From contig CAVQEG010000001.1 of NCBI GenBank assembly GCA_963711465.1, positions 2,232,001 through 2,296,000 of the forward strand: a stretch of DNA of 64,000 bases. Reading direction: 5' to 3'. Position numbers and translations under genes: made by a program. This document shows positions 34,767-44,049 of this stretch, piece after piece (position 1 is the first letter of the stretch; each line of letters begins with the position of its first letter). Below the pieces are notes generated by a model. The model saw nothing but the letters and a program-made list of their open reading frames with translations. It did not search any database and was not told where the DNA came from. The DNA comes from CAVQEG01 sp963711465. Lineage in GTDB: Bacteria; Bacteroidota; Ignavibacteria; OLB7.

Positions 34767-37262
34767 CTATTTCTGCACGACGATCGAAGTGACGTACTGC
34801 ACTTGACGGTCCTGCGCTAGAATCCAGTACCGTCCGCTTTCGAGCCCACCGCAATCCACCACCGTCGCCAATCCTGTGGCTGTCGTTGTCCAGGGGCAAA
34901 TCGTGTGGACACGGTATGCGACACCGCGCGCGTCGACCATCGTGAGGCGCAGATCATCGTCGGTCTCCCCGTGCCCCGACACCTCCAGTCTTAGGCGTCC
35001 GGTACATGTCTCAACGACGTTCGGGACGGCTCGCAATCGTCCGAATGGCCGTTTGGCATCGAGGACAAACGAATCCGGTATCAGCGACGCCGCGTCGGCC
35101 GGCAGATTCCATCGCGCCCCTACGTTTTCGCGGGTAAAGAGGTATAGGGCGCGATTGTCGGCGGTGATGGAAAGCGGTGATTGTGTGTCGCCGAACGCGC
35201 CGACGCTGTCGTGCCTTACGTGGAACGAATAGCCACCGTCGGTCGACGTCTGGATAATTCCAAAACGGCCGACCGTTATAAACTGATTCGTGTCGAGAGC
35301 GATGCCATGGGACCCAACAGAGCCATACGAACGGTCCGATGTGATCACGCTCCAGTTGTCCCCGCCGTCCCATGTGTCGAGGATATCCCATTCGCCGTTT
35401 TTCAGCAGTGTATTTGGAATCAAAAACTCGCAGTGGCCCGGGCCGAAGCGGTGCGCAACGATGGGTGCCCCGCGTCCCGGGACGGTTCGAACGAGACTTT
35501 CGGTGAACGTATCACCGGCATCGACGGATTTCAGGATTCGCACTCCGGATTTGTCGTTCACGGTCGCCAGGAGACTCGTGTGACCATCCACAACCAGTGA
35601 TGAAAGCGATTCTGAACTGACGAGTCTCCAATTGACTCCACCGTCGAACGACCGCAACAAGCCGGCCCGGCTCCATAGGAACAGCGTATCGTCTCTGTCG
35701 GAGTCAGTTTCTGCAAACCCTATCGGCAATACGAGATTGGGAAGATCCTGCTGCAGGAGGCTGTCGAGCATGGGGACGGTTCCTATTTGAGACCAGTTGC
35801 GCCCTCGATCCGTCGACGCCAGGATGGCGGCGTAGGCGTCCGATAGGAACGGGCGCATGATTGCGAGCGCAAGCACGTCTCCGGCACTCGAGGATCCTGA
35901 TTGGGTATGGATTGCGAATATGGCACTCGTGGCGGGTGGGAGGTGTGCCGCAATCCACGTCGCACCGGAATCGGAGCTCACAAGCAGACTGCCATACGTT
36001 CGGCCGACATACACAGTGCCTGAGTCCGACTCGGCACAGAGCGCCTCGCCGCCGGCGGCGTTCGATCGCCATGTTCTCCCGCCATCGGTGGTTCGCGCAA
36101 ACAGCGAATATTCGTTGGCAACACAAACATCCGTTGCCGTTGGAGCGGAACTGACGGCGGGTCGGGTCGACGTAAAGGGATGACTCCACATGGTCCAGCT
36201 CCGACCGCCGTCTGTTGTACGCCCATTCGATGACGTTCCGACCCTGCCGAACATGCGGAGCCGATCCAGACGCAACCAGTCCGGAAGTGCCAGTTCCTGC
36301 CAGTCGTCGCCGTGGACGGACTGCATCATGAAGTAGGGTCTGCCGTCGAGGGTGGTCATCCAGATGGCTTTGACCGTGTCACCAGCGAATCCTGCCTTCA
36401 CCGTCGCCGCGTCGAAGAACCAGTCGACCGGCGGAGCCGACTGCCATGTCGCGGATTGCACCCCGAATTCGAGTCGCCCGAAGTAAATCTTTGCGTCCGT
36501 ACCGCCTCTGTCGACATCGACGAGCACCCAGATGCCACCGTCGTCGGAAACGCCCGCGAATCTGAGCCACTGCGCCGAACTCGACGCATAGCCGTAACCC
36601 GACGGCAGAACCCCGAAGTCCGTTGCCGAGTCTAGATACATCGTATCCATCGTCGACAGAAGGGAGTCGCCTCGCACCCAATGCTCGCCATCGGCCGTGT
36701 ATCCGATGCGCGAGGGGCCATTCTGATACCAGTAGTTCGAGAGCTTCACCCGTTCCTGATAGATGCACATCCAGTGCGTTCGATCAATCGCCACGAAGTC
36801 CACGAGCTCCGTCGTGGAGTCCGGCACGAGGCTCTTCGGAACCACCGATGTCCATGTGGCTCCCCCATCAACAGTGACAAATCCGCTGCGCGAGAATCCG
36901 AACGTTTCGGACCGCATCTGGTATGGAATCGGAATGAATGTCTGCGCCGCTGTCCAAGACCGCCCCCCGTCGTCCGTAACCAGCTGCGAGTCGTCAGGCC
37001 CGTATGTGAGCACGCCCCTCAGCGAGTCAGCGAAAAACAAGTTTGAAGGAGTTATGTCTTCGGTGGGCAGTCCGGAAGTTGGGATGCCATCAAGCCAGCT
37101 CCACTGACCGGTTGAGGTCACGTTTCCACTGGTGCGGTATGCTGCACCACCACCCTTGGCCGGCGAGTACAGAAGTCCAAGTAACGCCATCGCGCAAATG
37201 ATGCGGAGCCAAAGCATGCCCATGTCTTCGTTCTTGCGAATGCGCGTCATGCGTAGGTTCAT
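34767..37262 (-). CDS. Exported BNR/sortilin-like repeat protein
   Basis: 831 aa from the ATG at 37262. Signal sequence LWLRIICAMALLGLLYSPAKG (~17-37). At least eight S/T-x-DGG-x-x-W motifs (DDGGRSWTA, VDGGATWTS, TDGGRTWRS, SDSGATWIA, STDRGRNWS, FDGGVNWRL, WDGGDNWSV, STDGGYSFH) are spaced 50-90 residues apart, as in BNR/Asp-box beta-propellers (Ycf48- and VPS10-like). The last ~85 residues (GRLRLEVSGHGETDD, LRLTMVDARGVAYRV, GLESGRYWIL) resemble a T9SS C-terminal sorting domain lacking the usual PNP opening. A TATATTTG promoter box lies 118 bp upstream. Confidence 0.8.
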   Translation of the reverse strand: MNLRMTRIRKNEDMGMLWLRIICAMALLGLLYSPAKGGGAAYRTSGNVTSTGQWSWLDGIPTSGLPTEDITPSNLFFADSLRGVLTYGPDDSQLVTDDGGRSWTAAQTFIPIPYQMRSETFGFSRSGFVTVDGGATWTSVVPKSLVPDSTTELVDFVAIDRTHWMCIYQERVKLSNYWYQNGPSRIGYTADGEHWVRGDSLLSTMDTMYLDSATDFGVLPSGYGYASSSAQWLRFAGVSDDGGIWVLVDVDRGGTDAKIYFGRLEFGVQSATWQSAPPVDWFFDAATVKAGFAGDTVKAIWMTTLDGRPYFMMQSVHGDDWQELALPDWLRLDRLRMFGRVGTSSNGRTTDGGRSWTMWSHPFTSTRPAVSSAPTATDVCVANEYSLFARTTDGGRTWRSNAAGGEALCAESDSGTVYVGRTYGSLLVSSDSGATWIAAHLPPATSAIFAIHTQSGSSSAGDVLALAIMRPFLSDAYAAILASTDRGRNWSQIGTVPMLDSLLQQDLPNLVLPIGFAETDSDRDDTLFLWSRAGLLRSFDGGVNWRLVSSESLSSLVVDGHTSLLATVNDKSGVRILKSVDAGDTFTESLVRTVPGRGAPIVAHRFGPGHCEFLIPNTLLKNGEWDILDTWDGGDNWSVITSDRSYGSVGSHGIALDTNQFITVGRFGIIQTSTDGGYSFHVRHDSVGAFGDTQSPLSITADNRALYLFTRENVGARWNLPADAASLIPDSFVLDAKRPFGRLRAVPNVVETCTGRLRLEVSGHGETDDDLRLTMVDARGVAYRVHTICPWTTTATGLATVVDCGGLESGRYWILAQDRQVQYVTSIVVQK

Positions 37263-37379
37263 AAGATATTGACTGCCGGTTACTGGACGATCACAAGAGG
37301 CAGCGTCACACCGAACGCACGGCCTCGTAGCACGACTGAGTAAACCCCCGCTGCCAACGCCGCACCACTATTACCCCGG

Positions 37380-37387
37380 CAAATATA
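37380..37387 (-). promoter_or_regulatory. Promoter -7 box for the BNR protein gene
   Basis: On the minus strand TATATTTG is an exact TAnnTTTG match, 118 bp before the ATG at 37262 and about 20 bp from the IS630-family insertion. Confidence 0.45.
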
Positions 37388-37407
37388 GGTGATGGAATTC
37401 TGGCTGG

Positions 37408-38475
37408 GTTGTCGTAATTTCCGGAATGGATAAAATCGATTTGCGGAACATGGCTCCTGCCGAGCAGGAGGTTGTTCGAAGGCAGGCGTTACGGCTGCGC
37501 ACACAAGGGAAGACGCAGGGGGAGATCGCCGATATCCTCGGGATCAGCCTTTCATCGGTAGGACGCTGGTGCAAGGCGTTCAAAGAGCATGGTGCTGCAG
37601 CAATCAAGAGCCGGAAGCAGGGCGAAAAACGGCATCTGTCGCCTGATCAGGAACGTGAGATTCAGCAATGCCTGGTCGAAAAGCAGCCAGATCAGTTCAA
37701 GCTCACCTTTGCGCTATGGACCCGCCAGGCCGTCTGTGAGCTGATTCACCACCTGTATGGTTTCCGTATGCCGATCCGTACCGTGGGGGAATATCTGAAG
37801 CGCTGGGGATTCACGCCGCAGAAGCCGCTGAAGAGAGCCTATGAGCAGCGTCCCGAGGACGTGGAGCGCTGGCTCGAAGAGGAGTATCCGACGATTGCCC
37901 GCCGGGCGAAGGATGAGGGCGCGGAGATCCATTGGGGCGACGAAACGGGCCTTCGCAGTGACTCTCAACACGGCCGCAGCTATTCTCCGAAAGGCAAGAC
38001 GCCGGCGATCAGCATCTCGGCCAGGCGCACCTCGGTCAACATGATTTCAAGCGTCAACAACCAGGGAAAACTGCGCTTCATGCTGGTCAAGGGAACGATG
38101 AACGCTCAGAAGCTCATCGGATTCATGAAGCGATTATGCAGGGATGCGGGCCGCAAGGTGTTCCTGATTCTCGACAACCTTCGTGTTCACCACGCGAAGA
38201 TCGTTCGTGCATGGCTCGAGGAGCATCGTGACGAGATCGAGGTATTCTACCTGCCGTCGTATTCGCCGGAACTGAATCCCGACGAGTATCTCAACAACGA
38301 TCTGAAGGCAGCGGTGCATTCGCGCCCGCCGGTTCGTGACCAGCACAAGTTTGAAAGAGTCGTGCTCGGCCGCATGCGGATGCTGCAAAAATCACCATCG
38401 CGCATCGCCAATTACTTCAAACATCGCTCCGTGACGTACGCTGCATGATCAGGCACATTTAATTGCCGGAGTAAT
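37408..38475 (+). mobile_element. IS630-family insertion sequence
   Basis: Imperfect terminal repeats TAATTTCCGGAA (left) and, inverted, TATTACTCCGGCAA (right) enclose a single transposase gene; flanking TA dinucleotides agree with the family's target. It cuts an RHS-tip-like frame at its right side (38449-38769). Exact ends are uncertain by a few bases. Confidence 0.75.
37426..38448 (+). CDS. IS630-family transposase
   Basis: 340 aa. N-terminal helix-turn-helix (QGEIADILGISLSSVGRWC), winged helix (MPIRTVGEYLKRWGF) and the DDE domain with IHWGDETGLRSD, VFLILDNLRVHHAK and LPSYSPELNPDEYLNND. Full length and apparently intact. It is distinct from the decayed IS630-type remnant at 51037-51450. 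Confidence 0.93.
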   Translation: MDKIDLRNMAPAEQEVVRRQALRLRTQGKTQGEIADILGISLSSVGRWCKAFKEHGAAAIKSRKQGEKRHLSPDQEREIQQCLVEKQPDQFKLTFALWTRQAVCELIHHLYGFRMPIRTVGEYLKRWGFTPQKPLKRAYEQRPEDVERWLEEEYPTIARRAKDEGAEIHWGDETGLRSDSQHGRSYSPKGKTPAISISARRTSVNMISSVNNQGKLRFMLVKGTMNAQKLIGFMKRLCRDAGRKVFLILDNLRVHHAKIVRAWLEEHRDEIEVFYLPSYSPELNPDEYLNNDLKAAVHSRPPVRDQHKFERVVLGRMRMLQKSPSRIANYFKHRSVTYAA

Positions 38476-38769
38476 AGCATCGGGGTCTGCAATGTATCTC
38501 TTCAGTTTCTCCACGTGTTCGGCAAGCCGTCGGCGGAGGCTTCGGACGGACCTCCGTTCCGAGGTCGTCATCTTATTCCAAGCATCGTCTCCTCCACCAC
38601 CGCCCCCACCACCATCCGGCGAGGCCGTCCGATCCAGCCGACGAAACGTGATTCCACGCATTCCACCAACTGGATTCCCCACCTCGGGAACCGATTCCCC
38701 GAACATCCGCGGGTCGATCTCCCCAGGACCCTCGATTTCGAGAAACTCATCCCGGCTCGTGTAGTTCAA
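38449..38769 (-). pseudogene. Orphan RHS-tip-like frame E, 3' end cut by IS630
   Basis: The frame is open from within the 146-bp element (NYTSRDEFLEIEGPGEIDPR) through GESVPEVGNPVGGM and TASPDGGG to the basic helical segment SERRSVRSLRRRLAEHVEKL, KRYIADPDA. The last six codons come from the IS end. TASPDGGG is shared with the tip at 52100, and the basic helix resembles C-terminal toxin regions of RHS/polymorphic toxins. There is no RHS core and only a TTG start, so it looks like a displaced tip broken by the IS. Confidence 0.55.
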
Positions 38770-38882
38770 CTCGATGCGGCGTTGTAATGTGGGAAATCGG
38801 CGGACCGATTTCCCACATTACAACACCCACCACCGGACGAGGCGGCCTCAGCCGGGGGTGCACTTCGAGCTTGAATGCGCCA
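38737..38882. repeat. 146-bp hairpin element, copy 2
   Basis: Matches 26375-26520 with one mismatch. The 19-bp hairpin arms lie at 38782-38800 and 38805-38823. On the minus strand it begins 7 bp after the stop of the presumptive immunity gene at 38890-39168 and runs into orphan tip E. Confidence 0.9.
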
Positions 38883-38889
38883 CAGTATG

Positions 38890-39168
38890 CTAGGGAAGAA
38901 ATAGCTTATCGATCAAGTCTTCTGCGATTCGACCGGTATCATTCAGCGTGTAATCATCCGAGAACCCCTCAATCGCCACTAGCGTCGATAGGAAATCACG
39001 AATTTCCTCGATTTCGTTCCTTCGTGCAACTATCGCTGGCCGTGCGGCAGAGCGATCGAACAGCGATTCAAGATGCTCGGCCAACCCAGGACTGGAACTG
39101 AGCTTACGCCTGAGAAAGTCAACATCGGCATCACTTAACGTGATCCTATGCGCTTCGAAATCACCCAT
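38890..39168 (-). CDS. Presumptive immunity protein for RHS tip D
   Basis: 92 aa, acidic and helical (ITLSDADVDFLRRKL, PGLAEHLESLFDRS, TGRIAEDLIDKLF). The ATG at 39168 is two bases after the RHS-D stop (39171-39173), the spacing expected for a coupled toxin-immunity pair. No family is recognised; the call rests on position, size and lack of a signal peptide. Confidence 0.6.
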   Translation of the reverse strand: MGDFEAHRITLSDADVDFLRRKLSSSPGLAEHLESLFDRSAARPAIVARRNEIEEIRDFLSTLVAIEGFSDDYTLNDTGRIAEDLIDKLFLP

Positions 39169-39170
39169 CG

Positions 39171-41824
39171 CTATCGCACTCCTCCACCCGAAGTAGGATT
39201 TACAGAGACTACACGTCCGGTTTCAGGATTTACGGTAACGTTTGCCTCCCTTCCGATGAACCTACGGAATGAGCGGCCCTTGTTATCGATACCATTGATG
39301 ATCCTCTCAGGATCGCGGATCGCATCCATAAATGCTCGTTCATTCACGCCGCTGCGCTTCAGGTCGTCGCCGATCATTCGATCGATTCCGTGGCGCGTAA
39401 AGCCCCGAATCCTCGTTCCGTCCTTCGCAACAATGCCCGGGCCTTCAGGTATGCCGGGCGGGATTGCCAACGACTCAAGATGCGCAGTCAGCTGGTCTCG
39501 TATAATCCGCCCGACCTCATCCAAGACACCGGCAGTCGGATCGGTCGTTCGTGGCTCTTCGGTTGAGGCAGGGTATGCGTTGCCGAACGCATCGCTCCCA
39601 CCACCGCCCTCCAGCGGCATCGTTTCCCATGCGGGTTGCGGCGACACTATCGCACTCCGCTGCATACCACTCGGATCGGTGAAATTCACCGGATCGTCGG
39701 AGCTGTACACATACGGGCTCACGCTCGGCGACTTCGCCATCAGTGGGTCGACGCTCAGGAAGCGGCCCAGCCCCTCGTCGTAATGCCGGACGCCGAGGTC
39801 GAATGTCGAATTCTCCCGATCCTCCTCCGCGTCGTTGAACCCCCGACGCGCCGTGTCACCCGCCGAACTCGCGATCACCGCGCCCCACGGGTCGTAGTCG
39901 TAGGTCCGTACCTGCCCGCTCTCATCCACCGAAAATCTCAAAGAGCCATCGTGGTCGGCGAACCGGAATTCCTTGATGCCGGTCGTATCGATCGCGTCAG
40001 GCCGCGTGATCAGTCGGGCCAGATCCTCCTTGGTGTACGCCGTCTCCTGGCCGTAGCTGAGGTATTCGACCGGGTACATGTACACGGTGTTCGGTATCGC
40101 AAGGCCGCACGGCAGCGTATCGGTCGACTCTACGCCATGCCACACCGACAGCTGCTCGCCAGAGCCGCCGAGCAGGTAATATACCCACGCTCGTGCGTGC
40201 TGAAGCGTGTCGGTTCCGTTCCACGTGTACAATCGCTTCTGCTGACGCTGCCCCGCCGGGCTGTATCGGTACCGCCAATCGAGATACACCTCCGGCTGCA
40301 ATTGTGGCGACCATTCCGCGTACTGTCGAAGCAGATTTCGGTAGCTGTAGGCAAATCGATCCTCCTGCGGCTGGCCGGTGTAGATCTTCCGGATCAACGC
40401 ACCATCCGGATCGTATTCGTAATTGTACGAGCCGGCGACTGCGAGGTGATTCGGGCCGGTACCACCGTAGCCGTAGCTGTGATTCAGCACCAGCGACCCG
40501 TTGATCACTCCGATCGAATCAGCCAGTCGATTGCCGACCGCATCGTACGAGTACGCAACCGTATCGCCCGCCGTATTGATCCAGCGCGCCAGCCGACCCG
40601 CATGGTCATACCGATACTGCTGGTGCAGCTGCGATCCCGGCCCGCCCAGCAGCCGCGGATGCTCTATCATGTCCTGCGACGAGATCCGTCCGGCAGCGTC
40701 GTACCCCAGCGCCAGGGAGTATTCCTGAAGGTAATCGAACGGCGGCAATGTGTCCTGCTGCATCGCATCGAGGTTTCGCGGTCCTCCGCCGCGTCGTTGA
40801 ACGCCCGACGCGCCGTGTCGCCGTACGAGCTGGCGATCTCCGCTCCCCATGGGTCGTAGTCGTACGTGCGCGCGTTCCCGTTCTCGTCCACCGATAGCCG
40901 GAGCGAGCTGACATGATCGGCGATGCGGTACTCCTTCACGCCCGTCGTGTCCACCACGTCCGGCCGCGTGATCAGCCGAGCCAGGTCCTCCTTGTTGTAC
41001 GCCGTCTCCTGCGCGTACGTAAGGTACTCCGTCGGAATACATGTACACCGCGTTCGGCTGCTGTCCGTAAAACGGCAGCGTATCGGTCGTCTCCAGGCCG
41101 TGCCACACCGACAGCTGCTCGCCAGAGCCCCCGAGCTGGTAGGACACCCATCCCCGCGCGTGCTGCAACGTATCCGTCGGATGCCAGGTGTACATCCGCT
41201 TCTGCTGCCGCTCGCTCGACGGACTGTACCGGTACCGCCAGTCCGTGCGGATCGACGGCTGCAATTGCGGCGACCACTCGGCGTACTGACGGAGGAGGTT
41301 CCGGTAGCTGTACACATATCGCTTCTCCTGCGAGATCCCTGCGGCCGTCTCCTTGATCAGCGCGCCATCAGGGTCGCATTCGAAGCTCCGGCTGCCGAGC
41401 GCGGCCAGATGATTCGGGCCGGTTCCGCCGTACCCGTACGAGCTGTTCAGCTGCACCGAGCCGTTGACGACGCCCCCTGAATCGGACGTCCTGTTCCCAA
41501 CCGCGTCGTAGCCGTGCGCGATCGTGTCGCCGTTGTCGTTCGTCCATCGAACGAGTCGGTTCGCATTGTCGTACTGGTACGTTTCAAGGAAGGTGGGTGC
41601 GCCCGGCAGCGGCGAACTCAGCGCCCGATTCTGCGACGTGATGCGCCGGGTCGAGTCGTATCCGAACGTCATCGAGAACCTGGGCGCCTACGGCGCGACT
41701 GAGCCCTTCTGCTCGGCGTCGATGCTCTCAGAAGCCCTCCGCGACGCGTGTAGTCGTACGACGTGCGGTGGTCGATCGGCGGGTACCACATCGAGTCGAT
41801 CAGCGCTCGCCTCGTGTAGGTGAT
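39171..41824 (-). pseudogene. Mosaic RHS gene with tip D (two fused cores, frameshifts, 5' cut by IS)
   Basis: Read on the minus strand from the IS end, the first segment is a diverged RHS core (ITYTRRALIDSMWYPP to RYRYSPSSERQQK, VYMY). A frameshift near 41035 breaks it; its sense continues in another frame (EYLTYAQETAYNKEDLARL to DAAEDRETS). At ~40772 it joins a second core, colinear without indels with 46013-47124 and 52637-53748. After DDPVNFTDPSGM comes tip D, ending TRHGIDRMIGDDL, RRFIGREANVTVNPETGRVV, reminiscent of polymorphic-toxin C-terminal RNase-like domains (tentative). The 3' half (from ~40770) is an open frame and could still be expressed with the immunity gene downstream. Confidence 0.75.
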
Positions 41825-43128
41825 GGCGCATCACCGCTTTGTGTGGGTAATGGCTAGATTCCGGGATGTACGATACCGACGTGTTTTCCCGTTTGCTCGG
41901 CATCTCCGAGCCGTGGAGGGTCTCCGGTGTTACCGTTGACCGCTCAGAGCGAATTGTGACGGTCGAGGTCGCCTACGACAGCTCGACGACCGTTCCCTGC
42001 CCCGAGTGCGGCGCCGGCTGTAGTCGATATGATCATCAGAAGCGGTCGTGGCGCCACCTCGATACCATGGAGTTTAAGACCATCGTCACCGCGAGCATCC
42101 CGCGTGCGGATTGCCGTGAGCACGGCGTGCACCAGATCGACGTGCCCTGGGCTGAGCCGGGCAGCCACTTCACCTCGCTGTTCGAGTCGCTGGTGATTAC
42201 CAGGGTGGGCGCCACGACGTTTGCCGAAGCTGCTCGACAGCTACGGATCGGATGGTCGACCGTCGACCGCATCATGCAGCGAGCCGTCGAACGTGGTCTC
42301 CAGCGTCGCGAGCAATGCATGCCGCGGCATATCAGCATTGACGAGACCTCTTTCCAGCGCCGCCACGAGTACGTCACCACCGTCACCGATCAGGAGACGG
42401 GCAACGTGATCTACGTCGCCGATGGTCGGAGCAAGGAGAGTCTTGAGGGCTTCTTCAAATCCCTTCCCGAGGGCGCCGCAGAGCGGATCGAGACGATCTC
42501 GATGGACATGCACAAGGCGTATATCAGCGTCGTGCTCAAGTATGTTCCCGACGCGCACGAGAAGATCTGCTTCGACAAGTTCCACGTCGCGAAGTATCTC
42601 GGCGACGCCGTCGACAAGGTGCGCCGACAGGAGCATCGCGAGCTGCTGGCGCAGGGAGATACGCGGCTGACGAAGACGAAGTACGACTGGCTCCGCAACC
42701 CGGAGACAATGGATCGTGAGGCGTGGAAACGCTTTGAAGCGCTGCGCGAGTCCTCGCTTCGCACCGCCAAAGCTTGGACGATCAAGGAGCATGCAATGCA
42801 GCTGTGGCACTACACCAGCAGGACATGGGCTCTGAAGCAATGGAAGTCGCTCATCGCTTGGGGCGAGCGATCACGACTCGAGCCGGTGCGAGCTGCAGTC
42901 AAGACCATCAAGCGCCATCTCTGGGGCGTGATCAATGCCGTCGTGCACAAGCGCACCAATGCTCACGCAGAGAGCGCCAACAGCCGAATACAGAAAGTCA
43001 AACGAAACGCCTGCGGGTTCAGAAATCGTCAGCGGTTCAGAACCGCAATTATGTTCCATTGCGGTGGTCTCGACCTGCATCCGACAAATCAATTGGCCTA
43101 ATTCACCCACACGATGCGGTGATGACCC
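41825..43128 (+). mobile_element. ISL3-family insertion sequence, copy 2
   Basis: 1304 bp, same ends as copy 1 but in the opposite orientation. It cuts the 5' part of the mosaic RHS gene after ITYT coding. Flanking 8-mers TAGGTGAT and TCTGAAAG do not match, so the far flank has been replaced. Confidence 0.88.
41866..43101 (+). CDS. ISL3-family transposase, copy 2
   Basis: 411 aa, intact, with the same CPECGAGC zinc-finger-like motif and DDE residues as copy 1. Residues 20-42 differ from copy 1 (SGVTVDRSERIVTVEVAY against TDVTVDRPNRLVTVDVSF); everything else is identical. Confidence 0.92.
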   Translation: MYDTDVFSRLLGISEPWRVSGVTVDRSERIVTVEVAYDSSTTVPCPECGAGCSRYDHQKRSWRHLDTMEFKTIVTASIPRADCREHGVHQIDVPWAEPGSHFTSLFESLVITRVGATTFAEAARQLRIGWSTVDRIMQRAVERGLQRREQCMPRHISIDETSFQRRHEYVTTVTDQETGNVIYVADGRSKESLEGFFKSLPEGAAERIETISMDMHKAYISVVLKYVPDAHEKICFDKFHVAKYLGDAVDKVRRQEHRELLAQGDTRLTKTKYDWLRNPETMDREAWKRFEALRESSLRTAKAWTIKEHAMQLWHYTSRTWALKQWKSLIAWGERSRLEPVRAAVKTIKRHLWGVINAVVHKRTNAHAESANSRIQKVKRNACGFRNRQRFRTAIMFHCGGLDLHPTNQLA

Positions 43129-43465
43129 TCTGAAAGGCGAGTCGACGCACAAGCGCACTTCGAACTTGCAAACAGAGAGTGCCATGAATCCATGGCAACC
43201 CCAGCGTCGCATCAAGCCGCCACCCGCCGAACGGTCCTACGGCCGTCCGGCGAGGTGGTGGGCTTGGCTCGGAATCGGTGGTCGACTTCGCTCGGAACAG
43301 GTGGTCGACTTGCGTCGGAATCAGTGGTCGACTTCGCTCGGAATCGGTGGTCGACTTGCGTCGGAATACTCAGCTACCCACATTTCGAGCGGAGATTGGC
43401 GTGACCAGACACCGCATCTAATAGTCGAACGGGGTGGAACCGAACACGGAGCTCCCGATGGAGCA
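43129..43465. repeat. Intergenic region with 23-bp tandem repeat (43252-43369)
   Basis: GGTGGTCGACTTCGCTCGGA plus ATC (23 bp) is repeated nearly five times, alternating CTTCGCTC and CTTGCGTC versions. No gene is supported in the rest of the interval. Confidence 0.8.
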
Positions 43466-44044
43466 CTAGGGCAGGCGCTCACACGAATCAATGAAGTTCT
43501 CTAAACTTGCCAGCGTGATTCTAACGAACAGGCCAAATCCCACACAGTTATCGCACTCATTTCTCTCAATGTAAAGCGTCGCAACAATTGAATCACCCGG
43601 AATTCGTTTCATGAACCGAAGGGCAGTGTCATGTTCGACGGAGTCCATTTGAGCAATTGCTGACTCGGGTCGCAACGGATAGAGCTTGGCAAATTCGTGA
43701 ATCACGGAGTCAAGTTCACGGGGCCGGAAGTCCTTTGAAGTTGCAAGCTCAATCCGAACGAGAGAGTCTCCGTGGAAGCTTAAGAACGATGCCCCGAAAT
43801 ACCTGCTTCCGATCATGCCATCTCTTACAACAAGCGGTAGTTCATGATAATCAGCGTCCAGCTCTCCGAGGTGGTGGATTCGATCAACGTAGTCGTATGG
43901 TGATCCGAGACCCGCAACTGTCATCCAGGTACCAGGCACAGGAGTCGGTGGCCGGTTTCTCGTGTTGTTTCGGGCGCAGCCTGATGCAAGAACCAACGTC
44001 CAAACAACAGCTGCAGCGAGACAATCGGTCTTCCTATGTTTCAC
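43466..44044 (-). CDS. Lipoprotein, presumptive immunity protein for RHS tip C
   Basis: 192 aa. The GTG at 44044 lies 5 nt after the RHS-C stop and gives a lipoprotein signal (CLAAAVVWTLVLASGC). The mature part, GLGSPYDYVDRIHHLGELD, YFGASFLSFHGDSLVRIELA, then RIPGDSIVATLYI, is homologous to the orphan lipoprotein at 47742-48290. Periplasmic immunity lipoproteins are known for exported toxins; the role here is inferred from the tight pairing and the matching pair remnant at 47.7-48.5 kb. Confidence 0.65.
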   Translation of the reverse strand: MKHRKTDCLAAAVVWTLVLASGCARNNTRNRPPTPVPGTWMTVAGLGSPYDYVDRIHHLGELDADYHELPLVVRDGMIGSRYFGASFLSFHGDSLVRIELATSKDFRPRELDSVIHEFAKLYPLRPESAIAQMDSVEHDTALRFMKRIPGDSIVATLYIERNECDNCVGFGLFVRITLASLENFIDSCERLP

Positions 44045-44049
44045 GATGG

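Noticed and set aside
27758..43136. Target-site duplications of the two ISL3-family copies and an inversion between them
   Set aside because: The four flanking 8-mers were compared in direct and swapped orientation and none match; the shared ACCTAC near both 5' ends is offset by three bases and could be chance.
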